Positions 15,080 through 22,861 of a stretch of 26,141 bases of DNA are shown here, in pieces. The notes under the pieces were generated by a model, which saw only the letters and a program-made list of their open reading frames with translations, was not told where the DNA came from and did not search any database. This DNA is from CAZILM01 sp964625325 (GTDB lineage: Bacteria; Patescibacteriota; Saccharimonadia; Saccharimonadales; CAYVSP01): the NCBI GenBank assembly GCA_964625325.1, contig CAZVBA010000006.1, positions 1 through 26,141 of the forward strand. Direction: 5' to 3'. Each line of letters begins with the position of its first letter. The first letter of the stretch is position 1. The position numbers were made by a program, and so were the translations under genes.

Positions 15080-15189
15080 AACAAATCACCTCTTTTAATG
15101 GTTGTAGTAGAGGCCGTCGCCAGGCCGGACAGTAAGCGACTAAAATTGTGGAAGTCATTCGCCTAATGGCGAAAGACGGTGATTTGTTA
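15079..15189 (-). promoter_or_regulatory. umuDC leader with a sequestered ribosome binding site
   Basis: The Shine-Dalgarno and start region (15090-15079 on the minus strand, GGTGATTTGTTA) is perfectly complementary over 12 nt to a segment 87 nt upstream (15189-15178, TAACAAATCACC). Pairing would hide the ribosome binding site and the first base of the ATG. Between the arms lie a perfect hairpin (TTCGCC, ATTA loop, GGCGAA) and a GTCGC/GCGAC stem. A protein-binding DNA repeat is the alternative reading. Confidence 0.6.
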
Positions 15190-15242
15190 AGCCTGCCTGT
15201 AGAAATGCGCCCTAAGGCCCAAGTACACACATGACTGCTTCT

Positions 15243-15271
15243 ATTTAAGCGCTAGCGGCTAACTACGTCAA
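15243..15271 (-). promoter_or_regulatory. Promoter of umuDC
   Basis: Minus-strand TTGACG (15271-15266, overlapping the stop codon of the receiver gene), 17-nt spacer, TTAAAT (15248-15243). The start near 15236 gives a leader of about 155 nt, the longest predicted for a protein gene in this window. No recognisable LexA box was found. Confidence 0.5.
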
Positions 15272-15660
15272 GCATCTATTGTTTTAAGAAATTCGACGAG
15301 TTGCCTAGGTGTAATTTCGGCTTTGATAAGGTAGCCGTCGGCTTGTTTCTCGATGAGCTCGCGGGTGTCTTCGCGCTGTTCGAGATTGGTCGTAATAATG
15401 ACCTTGGCTTTTAGATTGGGCGCTTCGGCGCGCAGGCGCCTGAGCACCTCAACCCCCGTCATGTTGGGCAGCATAATATCCAGTAGTACAATGTCGTATT
15501 GGTCAGTTACGGCCGCTTTCAGTCCTTCGGCGCCGTCGAAAATAACCTTAACGTCGTAGCCGGCCTTGGTAAGTGCACGCGTATATAATTCCGTGATGAA
15601 ATGCTCGTCCTCTACGCAGAGGATTTTTATTTGTTTGTTACTGGCTGGTACTTCGTCCAT
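15268..15660 (-). CDS. Single-domain response regulator (RR2)
   Basis: The 130-aa protein is a receiver domain only: acidic Glu17/Asp18, phospho-acceptor Asp61 (VLLDIMLPNMTG), Thr90/Thr91 and Lys113. It has no output domain, so it must act by protein contact or phosphotransfer. The frame is open to 15753, but the ATG at 15660 lies 4 nt after the HK2 stop and has GAAGG with a 7-nt spacing upstream. That marks a coupled, Shine-Dalgarno-led start inside the operon. HK2 is the obvious cognate kinase. The last bases overlap the -35 of umuDC. Confidence 0.92.
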   Translation of the reverse strand: MDEVPASNKQIKILCVEDEHFITELYTRALTKAGYDVKVIFDGAEGLKAAVTDQYDIVLLDIMLPNMTGVEVLRRLRAEAPNLKAKVIITTNLEQREDTRELIEKQADGYLIKAEITPRQLVEFLKTIDA

Positions 15661-15664
15661 ATAG

Positions 15665-17203
15665 TTACCTTCGGTATAAGGAGTGATTCTTAATCCACCC
15701 GTGCGCGCCGCGCACAATTTCTTTATTATCACTGTTTTTCTGGCCTTCGGCAAGCTGGCTATACGGCATTAGGGTAAAGCCGAAGACACTGCCCTGGCCT
15801 TCCTTGGAGCGCACCCAGATTTGGCCGCCGTGCGCAGCAACGATAGCCTTACTCAGGTATAGACCTAGGCCGGTGCCGCCGATTTGGGCCCTGGAGCGGT
15901 GGCTACGATAAAACTTATCAAACAGGTTGGGCATGACGCTTTCCGGAATGCCGACGCCAAAATCCTGGACAGTGGTTTCGACCAGCCCGTCCTTGGTCAG
16001 TACCGACTTAACGATAATTTGCTTAGACGGACCGCTGTATTTGATGGCGTTATCAAGCAGGTTGTTGAGAACTTCGTAAATACTAACCTTATCAACCGCC
16101 ACCGTTGGCAGGCCGGTAGCAATCTCGGTTTGGATGGTTTTGCCATGGACCTGGGCGCGCAGCTGCATATCCTGAGTAACGCTCTTGATAATGCCATCCC
16201 ACGGTTCTTCGCGCAGTTCCAGGGTAAGCTGATTTTCTTCGACGCGGGCGACATTCAGAATGTTATTGACGAAGGCGGCCAGCGCTTCGGCCGAAGCCTG
16301 CATCTTATTCATAAAATCGGTTAACTCCGGGTTAAGCTTACCGGCCAGTTCATCCTCAAAGACTTCAATATAACCGCGCAGAATGGTCAATGGCGTGCGC
16401 AGTTCATGAACTGCCAAGGCGACATAACTGGCAGCCTCGTCATCCTCGGCATAGCGTGCGGTGTGGTCAAACAGTGTCAGGATGGTCTCGGCGCCTGACG
16501 GGTCATCTTTGCTATAGTATGCGGCCATATCAAATTGCAACGGGTTCGACTGCTCCGCTCTGTTAAGACGGACGCGTTCCCAGCTGTTGGTCGCGGTTAC
16601 TTTGTTGGCGCGGCAGTCGGCCAGCCAGGCGTCCAGCGTGTTGGCATTGGCAAACGACAAATCAAGGACTGAATAGACATTCTTGCCAGTTATTTCGGCC
16701 AACGGCTGGTTTATGTAAGTGCAGGCGGCTTCATTGGCAAAACGAATGGCCTGGGTCTTATCAATTACAAACAGTGGTACTGGCAGGTGGTTAACCGTAT
16801 CATTGGCCAAATTGCCCTGTTCGCCTACCGTGGCCTTGGCGGCCGGTAATGGCGAAGAGCTGGCTAGTTGGTAGACCTGCAAACTCAAACTGGTTATCAA
16901 TTCGCGCCCCAAGCGGCTTTTTTCGAAATTGGGCGGCACTGTGCCGCTGTGGCCCGGGCTGACGTGCAAAATGGCCTGTTGCAGTAAACGCACCGGCTCG
17001 GTAACCAGCTGAGCCAGCGTGATGCCGATGACCATGGACAGACTCAGGCCGATTATTAACATAACTACGGCCACTATCCAGCCGTTAAGCTGCAGCTGGA
17101 CAGCGGTTAGCCACCAGATCCCGACTACTGCCAGCGTCAACAGGCTTAGGCCTATCAACAAATAGCTACGAATTTGTTTGGTTAGCTTGCTTAGATTGTC
17201 CAC
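15665..17203 (-). CDS. Membrane sensor histidine kinase with PAS domain (HK2)
   Basis: The 512-aa protein has two membrane helices (about 13-33 and 42-65) with almost no loop between them. A HAMP-like linker with the TEPVRLL motif (68-74) follows, then a PAS domain (about 137-250). HisKA has phospho-acceptor His266 in AVHELRTPLTIL. The ATPase domain has N-box LNNLLDNAIKYS (379-390), G1 DFGVGI (414-419), F-box FDKFYRSHR and G2 GGTGLGL (442-448). The start is GTG at 17203, with AAAGGA 7 nt upstream and the DUF3048 stop 11 nt before it. It forms an operon with the DUF3048 gene and RR2. Without a sizeable outer loop it probably senses membrane state or a cytoplasmic cue. Confidence 0.95.
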   Translation of the reverse strand: MDNLSKLTKQIRSYLLIGLSLLTLAVVGIWWLTAVQLQLNGWIVAVVMLIIGLSLSMVIGITLAQLVTEPVRLLQQAILHVSPGHSGTVPPNFEKSRLGRELITSLSLQVYQLASSSPLPAAKATVGEQGNLANDTVNHLPVPLFVIDKTQAIRFANEAACTYINQPLAEITGKNVYSVLDLSFANANTLDAWLADCRANKVTATNSWERVRLNRAEQSNPLQFDMAAYYSKDDPSGAETILTLFDHTARYAEDDEAASYVALAVHELRTPLTILRGYIEVFEDELAGKLNPELTDFMNKMQASAEALAAFVNNILNVARVEENQLTLELREEPWDGIIKSVTQDMQLRAQVHGKTIQTEIATGLPTVAVDKVSIYEVLNNLLDNAIKYSGPSKQIIVKSVLTKDGLVETTVQDFGVGIPESVMPNLFDKFYRSHRSRAQIGGTGLGLYLSKAIVAAHGGQIWVRSKEGQGSVFGFTLMPYSQLAEGQKNSDNKEIVRGAHGWIKNHSLYRR

Positions 17204-17214
17204 CCGCTGATCCT

Positions 17215-18471
17215 TTAAGGTTTATAGCTGACGGCGCCGTTGCTACTGACCATAGTCACCCAAGTTTGGCCGGCATTTAGTTTTAGAGGTGCTCCCGCCG
17301 AATCGGTAAACACGAATTGGCTATTGTGGTCGGTTTTTTGCCAGGTGCCTTCGGTAACACCGCCATCTTGAAAGACGTACATGTGGCCGCTACCGAGAGT
17401 GCCATAAACACTGTGTTTGCCGTCGCTGGCAATGCTGTAGTTTAGGACGAGCGCAATGACGACTTTAGGTAACAACTGACTGCCTGACTTATCGTCGCGG
17501 TGGGCTTGGCCGCCCTCGCTGCGTTTGTAGCTATTGCTGCCAACATCGTATTCATAATGCGGGCTATAAAGAAACCCGGATACCGCGAAATCTATGGTAC
17601 TGGCGGTGGCCGGTTTGATCGCCTTATCTTTCTTGCGCGGCCAACTGGTGAAATTACTACTGGTGTAACCCTTGCGCTGGTTGAGGGTGTCGAGGTTGGC
17701 GCTGCTGGTATAGACGTTATGCGGAGCAAAACGATTGGTTACCCGCGTGTAGCCGTCGCCATTAGCAAACTCGTCGAGGTCGCGGGCCCCAAGGGCGCGT
17801 ATTTGGGCCAGGCCATCGGGGCTGCCGCCGACATGGGCGATACTGGCGTCAAAGCTGAGGGCCCAGTCTACGTAATATGGCCGTACGCTGCGGACCGGCC
17901 CGATGTAATTCGGCTGGGTGTCTTCAAACAGGGCTAAGAAACGGGTGATGCCGCCTTCGGCGATGGCCTCAAAGACGATGCCAGCGTCCTTTAGGCCGGC
18001 TTGCGGCCGGGCATCCGGGCTGTTCTCTATCATCACACCGGTAACCGGCCGCTTATTGAGCGCCGGATCAACTTCCAGGCCGCTCAGGCGCGACGGTTCG
18101 GTTGTGGGTTTAGCGGCCACTTTCTTGTGAATGACTGTGGCCTTATTGGGTGGCAATTGGCGGACGTGTTGGTACAGCTTCAGGGCACCAAAGCCGGCGG
18201 CTATTAGGGCAACTAATAAAGCCAAAACCAGTAAAGCCCACTTAGGCTTGCTGAGGTGAGTGTGTTTATAACTGACAATGTGCCACCACTTCCTGCCTTT
18301 TTTGGAGGCGAAGACTTTCTTGTCGACCTTGATTGGCTGCTCGGGCAGTTCAACCGTTTCGTCGACGTGGTCGATGGCTTTGGCTGCGTCCGGGCGGGTA
18401 TCTAGTTTAGGGAAGCTGGCTGGTTTATCAGTAGCCTTGGCGCGGCGGTGCGACTTAAAATCATCAAGCAT
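17215..18471 (-). CDS. Membrane-anchored DUF3048 (YerB-like) protein
   Basis: The 418-aa protein has a 75-residue basic cytoplasmic N-terminus, one membrane helix (about 78-100) and a large outer domain. The outer domain has the DUF3048 signature SGLEVDPALNKRPVTGVMIENSPDARPQ, written here in pieces: LEVDPALNKRPV (131-142), then ENSPDARPQAG, FEAIAEGGITRFLALF and GPVRSVRPYY. The family (B. subtilis YerB) is extracytoplasmic and its biochemical role is not established. It leads an operon with HK2 and RR2, which makes it a candidate target or sensor input of that pair. TACAAT with a TGT extension ends 9 nt before the ATG. Confidence 0.88.
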   Translation of the reverse strand: MLDDFKSHRRAKATDKPASFPKLDTRPDAAKAIDHVDETVELPEQPIKVDKKVFASKKGRKWWHIVSYKHTHLSKPKWALLVLALLVALIAAGFGALKLYQHVRQLPPNKATVIHKKVAAKPTTEPSRLSGLEVDPALNKRPVTGVMIENSPDARPQAGLKDAGIVFEAIAEGGITRFLALFEDTQPNYIGPVRSVRPYYVDWALSFDASIAHVGGSPDGLAQIRALGARDLDEFANGDGYTRVTNRFAPHNVYTSSANLDTLNQRKGYTSSNFTSWPRKKDKAIKPATASTIDFAVSGFLYSPHYEYDVGSNSYKRSEGGQAHRDDKSGSQLLPKVVIALVLNYSIASDGKHSVYGTLGSGHMYVFQDGGVTEGTWQKTDHNSQFVFTDSAGAPLKLNAGQTWVTMVSSNGAVSYKP

Positions 18472-18480
18472 ATGAGGGCT

Positions 18481-18489
18481 ATTGTAACA
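18481..18489 (-). promoter_or_regulatory. Extended -10 of the DUF3048-HK2-RR2 operon
   Basis: TGT plus TACAAT on the minus strand, ending 9 nt before the ATG at 18471, within the 28-nt gap after gltX. Confidence 0.55.
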
Positions 18490-18499
18490 GAGCCGTCGT

Positions 18500-19915
18500 T
18501 TAAGACGCTAGTGCTTCTAAGGCGACATCGATACGTTTGAGTGAGCGTTCTTTGCCAAGCACGGCCAGCGTTTCGGCCAGACCCGGCGACGCCGGCGCCT
18601 GGGTGGTGGCAATGCGAATGAGGCTAAATAGTACGACCGGCTTTTGGCCGGTAGTCGTCAGTAGGTTATTGAGCCGCTTGGTTAAATCGGCGCTTGAAAA
18701 GTCGCTGTCGGCCAAGACTTTTTTGGCTTGCTCTAAGAGGCTGTGCTGCTCTGCTTTTGGTAATTTACTGAGCTGCTTATGGCCGCTAAGGAGTCCTGGA
18801 TTGACCGGCAAGTCCACAAAGAAAAAACGGGTCAGCTCAGCCAGTTCGCTCAACTGTTTCAACCGCTCCTGCACCAGCCCTAGGACGGCTTTTTTGTAGG
18901 TTTCATCGTATTTGGCGGCTTCGGTCGGCCATTCATCAGCTACGCGCTTATAGACTTCCTCGAGCGGTAGCTCCCGGATGAAATGGCCATTGACCCACAG
19001 CAGTCGCTGTTCATCAAAGCGCGCGCCACTCCTCTGGACTTTATCGAGGCTGAATTTTTGGATAAGCTCATCGGTTGTAAAGACCTCTTGCTCGCTGCCG
19101 TCATTCCAGCCCAGAGTGGCGATAAAGCTGACCAGTGCTTCCGGCAAAAAGCCGTCGCGCAAATACTCCAAGACGTCCTTGGCACCGTCGCGTTTGGACA
19201 GTTTTCTTTGGCCGTCCGGGCCTAAGATATGTGGTACGGTGGCCAGTTTGGGTGGCTTAAAGTTGAGCGCTTCATACAGATTCAAATAATTCGGTACACT
19301 GGCCAAGAACTCCTGGCCGCGAATCACGTGCGTAATCTGCATGGCCTGGTCGTCAACAATATGCGAGAAGTTATATGTCGGATAACCGTCCGATTTGATG
19401 AGAATGAAGTCATCAATGACCTCCGGGCCGGTGCTCAGATCGCCCATGATCTCATCGTGCCAACGGTAGGCTTTGGGGTCTGACTTGAAGCGTAACGGCT
19501 GGTGGCCATCCCACCCGGGCAATTTAGCCGGTCTATGGTTGCGGTATAAGAAAGGCTGCTTATTTTTGACGGCTTCATTGCGGAAAGCTTGGACTTGCTC
19601 AGCGGTGTAAGGATCGGCGTAAGCCCGGCCTTGCTCCACCAGTTTGTGGGCCGCTTGCTTGTAAAGCTCCAGCCGCTCGCTTTGACGGAAAGGCCCTTCG
19701 TCCGGCTTTAAACCCAGGGCTGCCAGGCTTTTGCTAATGTGCTCGGCAGCACCGGCCACCTCGCGCTGTTTGTCGGTATCTTCCAGACGCAGAATAAAAG
19801 TGCCTTTGGTTTGGCGGGCCAGTAACCAGCCAAACAAGGCGGTGCGAATACCGCCGACGTGTAAGTAGCCGGTCGGACTAGGCGCAAAGCGAGTGCGAAC
19901 TGGAGTTTCAGCCAT
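18500..19915 (-). CDS. gltX: Glutamyl-tRNA synthetase
   Basis: Charges tRNA-Glu with glutamate. The 471-aa class I synthetase has FAPSPTGYLHVGGIRTALF (10-28; HIGH-type motif HVGG), LRLEDTD (42-48), the glutamate-site segment YPTYNFSHIVDD (178-189), HVIRGQEFL (196-204) and the KMSKS-type KLSKRDGAKDV (238-248). A helical anticodon-binding domain follows. The zinc-binding cysteines of the E. coli enzyme near residue 100 are absent. Such organisms often make Gln-tRNA indirectly, in which case this enzyme would also charge tRNA-Gln, but nothing here tests that. The ATG has TAAGCT with a TGC extension 6 nt upstream. Confidence 0.97.
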   Translation of the reverse strand: MAETPVRTRFAPSPTGYLHVGGIRTALFGWLLARQTKGTFILRLEDTDKQREVAGAAEHISKSLAALGLKPDEGPFRQSERLELYKQAAHKLVEQGRAYADPYTAEQVQAFRNEAVKNKQPFLYRNHRPAKLPGWDGHQPLRFKSDPKAYRWHDEIMGDLSTGPEVIDDFILIKSDGYPTYNFSHIVDDQAMQITHVIRGQEFLASVPNYLNLYEALNFKPPKLATVPHILGPDGQRKLSKRDGAKDVLEYLRDGFLPEALVSFIATLGWNDGSEQEVFTTDELIQKFSLDKVQRSGARFDEQRLLWVNGHFIRELPLEEVYKRVADEWPTEAAKYDETYKKAVLGLVQERLKQLSELAELTRFFFVDLPVNPGLLSGHKQLSKLPKAEQHSLLEQAKKVLADSDFSSADLTKRLNNLLTTTGQKPVVLFSLIRIATTQAPASPGLAETLAVLGKERSLKRIDVALEALAS

Positions 19916-19921
19916 AGTAGT

Positions 19922-19930
19922 AGCTTAGCA
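19922..19930 (-). promoter_or_regulatory. Extended -10 of gltX
   Basis: TGC plus TAAGCT on the minus strand, 6 nt before the gltX ATG. Confidence 0.45.
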
Positions 19931-19953
19931 GCTAAACAGAGGTCGCGTCTATA

Positions 19954-21045
19954 CTAGTTGATACTTTTGGCTATATTCAAGAGCTGTTCAGTACTTAGCG
20001 AGCCATCGCTTGTAACTTGGACCCACTTGTTGCCGGTAACTAAATTGGCACTAGTGTTGTCGATGTAGACGGTCCGACCGTTATCCTCATAGGTTTGATA
20101 GGGCTGATTCTGCTTGGTGACATAAGCCTCCAACAAGGTTTCACTATTCCAGCTGGACGACTGTTGTTTGACCTGGAAGTTCCTGGCGTCGCTATTGGAT
20201 TGGAAATTAAGCGTTAGTTCGCCGTGGGTGTAATGAATTGGCCCTTTGAGCGCAAAACCAGAGGGATGATAACTCGGCATTGAGGCGTGGAAACCGGCCC
20301 GCGCGGCTGCCAGACGCACGCTTAAATTCGACCTGTTTTGTGAGAGTATAAAACCGCTAATCAGGACTACAGCCAGAACCGCCGCGCCGATATTCAGACT
20401 TTTTGGCTTAATGTGCAGCTTACGGGCCACGCCGTGGTGCCAACGGGCCTTTTTGAGCTTTGGTTGGTCGTGTGAAGTGGCAGCTTCGAGCGCCTTATGA
20501 AAAGGATTCGGTTTAGACTCTTTGGCTAGGTGGCGGGCGGCTTTGGGCGGCTCGGCAACTGGGACTACGGCCGTCTTAGCAAATAACCGGCTGCTACCAA
20601 AACGGCTAACCAGCGTACTCTTCGCGACGTTTTGGGCGCGATTGAGACGTTGCGGTTTTAAGGCCGGCCACATTGAGCCGGAATTAGCCAAGGTAATATC
20701 ACCGGCCGCCGCTAATGGCGCGGCTTTAGCATGCAGCAAGTCAGTAAAAGCGGGTTTTCGGACTACCTGGCGCATCAGTGTGCCGCTGCGTTGAGCCTTA
20801 CGGTGCGCGGCCTTTGGTTTATGGTTAGCTGAACGCTGATGAGCAATCTTAGCCACCGGCTTGGGCTCCGGCTTAATAACCAGCTCGACTGGGCTGCGCC
20901 TGACGACACCATCGATGGCCTGCCCTTTCGAAGCGTTGCTTGGAATATCAGGACCAGCCGATTTAGGGGTCTGTTTTAGCATGCTGCCAGTAGTTGCATC
21001 ATAGGTGGCACCATTGAGTTCAATATAAGTTTTCGTTTTACTCAC
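19954..21045 (-). CDS. Single-pass membrane protein with DUF4367-like outer domain
   Basis: The 363-aa protein has a very long cytoplasmic region (1-214), strongly basic and rich in Lys, Pro and Ala. One membrane helix (about 216-236) and an outer domain of about 125 residues follow. The outer domain (from MPSYHPSGFALKG at 256 to the end) has alternating strands and a YEDNGRTVYI segment that resemble DUF4367-type domains of bacterial surface and anti-sigma-like proteins. That match is from memory of the pattern, not a search. The start is GTG at 21045, set by GTGACA, 17 nt, TAATAA, 6 nt to GTG. The function is unknown. The basic tail could contact nucleic acid or the membrane surface. Confidence 0.75.
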   Translation of the reverse strand: MSKTKTYIELNGATYDATTGSMLKQTPKSAGPDIPSNASKGQAIDGVVRRSPVELVIKPEPKPVAKIAHQRSANHKPKAAHRKAQRSGTLMRQVVRKPAFTDLLHAKAAPLAAAGDITLANSGSMWPALKPQRLNRAQNVAKSTLVSRFGSSRLFAKTAVVPVAEPPKAARHLAKESKPNPFHKALEAATSHDQPKLKKARWHHGVARKLHIKPKSLNIGAAVLAVVLISGFILSQNRSNLSVRLAAARAGFHASMPSYHPSGFALKGPIHYTHGELTLNFQSNSDARNFQVKQQSSSWNSETLLEAYVTKQNQPYQTYEDNGRTVYIDNTSANLVTGNKWVQVTSDGSLSTEQLLNIAKSIN

Positions 21046-21051
21046 GTATCG

Positions 21052-21080
21052 TTATTACCCTCGAATACTAGCTTTGTCAC
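21052..21080 (-). promoter_or_regulatory. Promoter of the DUF4367-like gene
   Basis: GTGACA (21080-21075), 17-nt spacer, TAATAA (21057-21052), 6 nt to a GTG start. Confidence 0.55.
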
Positions 21081-21124
21081 GAAGTTATGGCAGTGCAAGA
21101 ACATAATACTCGTGCTTAGTCGAT

Positions 21125-21152
21125 TTGACAAGGGTGGCCAAAAAAATAGACT
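21125..21152 (+). promoter_or_regulatory. Additional plus-strand promoter-like pair
   Basis: TTGACA (21125-21130), 16 nt, TAGACT (21147-21152), about 70 nt before the PEGA gene. It may be a second, leadered promoter of that gene. The rest of the divergent intergenic region (21046-21221) shows nothing else. Confidence 0.35.
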
Positions 21153-21206
21153 GACTGCGTGGCAGCTTTGAATAACATTTAGGTTCAATAAGCCTAGTCG
21201 AGGATA

Positions 21207-21212
21207 TATACT
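21207..21212 (+). promoter_or_regulatory. -10 element of the PEGA-domain gene
   Basis: TATACT, 9 nt before the ATG at 21222. A poor -35 (TTCAAT) lies 17 nt upstream. Confidence 0.5.
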
Positions 21213-21221
21213 GGTATTGAC

Positions 21222-22855
21222 ATGGATTTCCTTAATCCTCAAAAAAAGCGCGCCCACAATATAAGACTAATGATTGGCTACGTCTTAGTAGCCATTGCCC
21301 TGGCGATGGGTACCTTAATAATCGTTCTCTTATCGTACGGTTATGACCTTGACCGTAAAACCGGCGAAGTGATTCAAAACGGTATTGTCTTTGTCGGCGC
21401 CCAGCCCGCCTCGGCCGATATCTATCTTGACGGCGTTCGTCAGTCTTCGCGGACTAATACCAAGCTGACCTTGCCTGCCGGCCAATACTCGATGGTGCTC
21501 AAGCGCAGTGGTTACCGTAACTGGTCGCGCCAATTTTCACTACAGGGCGGTAGTATCGAGCGGCTGGATTACCCCCTGCTGTTACCGACTAAGCTCGAAG
21601 CCAAAGATATCGAACTCTACGGCAGTACGCCGCCATTTGCCAGTCAAAGTCCCGACCGGCACTGGTTAATAACCCAGCAGCCAGGACAGTTGCTTAAATT
21701 TGACGTCATGGATATATCGAGCAACGATGCGCCGGTTACGACGCTGACCTTGCCGGCCAATCTGTTGACCAATTCGGCCGACCCTAACCAATCCTGGCGC
21801 TTAGTCGAGTGGTCGACCGACAATCGTCACGTCCTCTTGCAGCACCACTTTGACAGCCGCGATGAGTTCGTCATGGTTGACCGCGAGGCTGCCGCCAACT
21901 CCTTTAATGTCGATCAGCTCTTCGGAAAAACACCGACTAGTGTTGCCATGCGTGATAAGCGCTATGACCAACTTTATTTATTCAATGCGGCCGACAAGAC
22001 ACTTCAACTAGGCGATGTTAAGGCCATTACGGTTGCTACCCAACTAAACCATGTGGTGGCTTTTAAATCACACGACGACAAGACCATTCTGTTTGTTAGT
22101 GATGAAAGCCCCAAAGCCGGCCAATTTACCCTTAAACTGTATTCCGCCGGCCAAGTTTATAGCTTGCGCCAACTGCCGGCTAACGACACCTATTTGTTGG
22201 CCGTTGCCCGCTTTGATGGTCGTTGGTATATGGTAGCCACCGCCACNNNNNNNNNNNNNNNNNNNNNNNNNNNNNNNNNNNNNNNNNNNNNNNNNNNNNN
22301 NNNNNNNNNNNNNNNNNNNNNNNNNNNNNNNNNNNNNNNNNNNNNNATTTGTTGGCCGTTGCCCGCTTTGATGGTCGTTGGTATATGGTAGCCACCGCCA
22401 CCAGCGCAAACCGAACCTATATTTACCGCGACCCGGAGACTGCTCTCAAGCGGCAGACTTTGAAGACGACACTGCTGCCGGCCATTGTTCTGACGATTAG
22501 CAAACCGGAATTCCTGTCATTCTCCGATTCGGCCCGTTTTGTGTCGGTCCAGTCGGGCACCCACTTTGCCGTTTACGACACCGATAGTGATCGCCGCTAC
22601 TACTACGACATGGCGCCCGCCCTTGAGGCTGGTCATCAAGCGATGTGGATGGACGGTAATCGACTGACGGCCGTTAGTGGCGCCAAAGCCACAGTGTTCG
22701 ACTTTGATGGCACTAATCGGCAAACGCTAGTGCCGGCCGACGCCAACTTACCGCTTATTTTCGATAAAGACTACAAGTGGCTCTACACGTTGGCGCCCTC
22801 TATAACGGTACCTGGCCGCGCAGCTATTACACGTACTGATTTAGTGATAAAGTAG
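21222..22855 (+). CDS. PEGA-domain membrane protein, interrupted by assembly gap
   Basis: One membrane helix near the N-terminus (about 16-40) is followed by a PEGA-type beta domain (about 50-110: VGAQPASADIYLDGVRQ, LPAGQYSMVLKRSGYRNW). A long beta-rich region with repeated strand patterns then follows, possibly a propeller (PDRHWLI, SWRLVEWSTDNRHVLL, FDGRWYMVATA, DKDYKWLYTLAP). PEGA domains are extracellular or cell-wall-facing. As given, the frame breaks at 100 Ns. Removing one 55-bp flank copy and the Ns (155 nt) leaves 1479 nt, exactly 493 codons, giving a continuous 492-aa protein to the TAG at 22855. The gene converges on the sortase gene with a 6-nt gap. Confidence 0.82.
22192..22401. 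other. Artificial scaffold gap with duplicated 55-bp flanks
   Basis: 22192-22246 and 22347-22401 are identical over 55 bp and surround exactly 100 Ns (22247-22346). This is what a scaffolder leaves when two contigs that actually overlap by a k-mer of 55 are joined with a default gap. It is probably not a biological repeat. Confidence 0.9.
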
Positions 22856-22861
22856 TTCTTT

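Noticed and set aside
15151..15166. Shared CATTAGGCGA between the umuDC leader and the region at 24105-24114
   Set aside because: A ten-base match in two 26-kb strands can occur by chance, and the surrounding structures differ.
14934..15230. 98-aa minus-strand ORF across the umuDC leader
   Set aside because: It runs into umuD in another frame, has an Arg/Cys-rich composition unlike a protein, and lacks a start signal. It overlaps the better explained leader structures.
15080..15271. LexA/SOS operator upstream of umuDC
   Set aside because: No CTGT-N8-ACAG or GAAC-N4-GTTC type box is visible. The only strong repeats are the TTCGCC/GGCGAA hairpin and the long-range 12-nt pair.
22192..22401. 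55-bp direct repeat as a mobile-element or recombination footprint
   Set aside because: The copies flank exactly 100 Ns and collapsing them restores the reading frame, which points to an assembly join.
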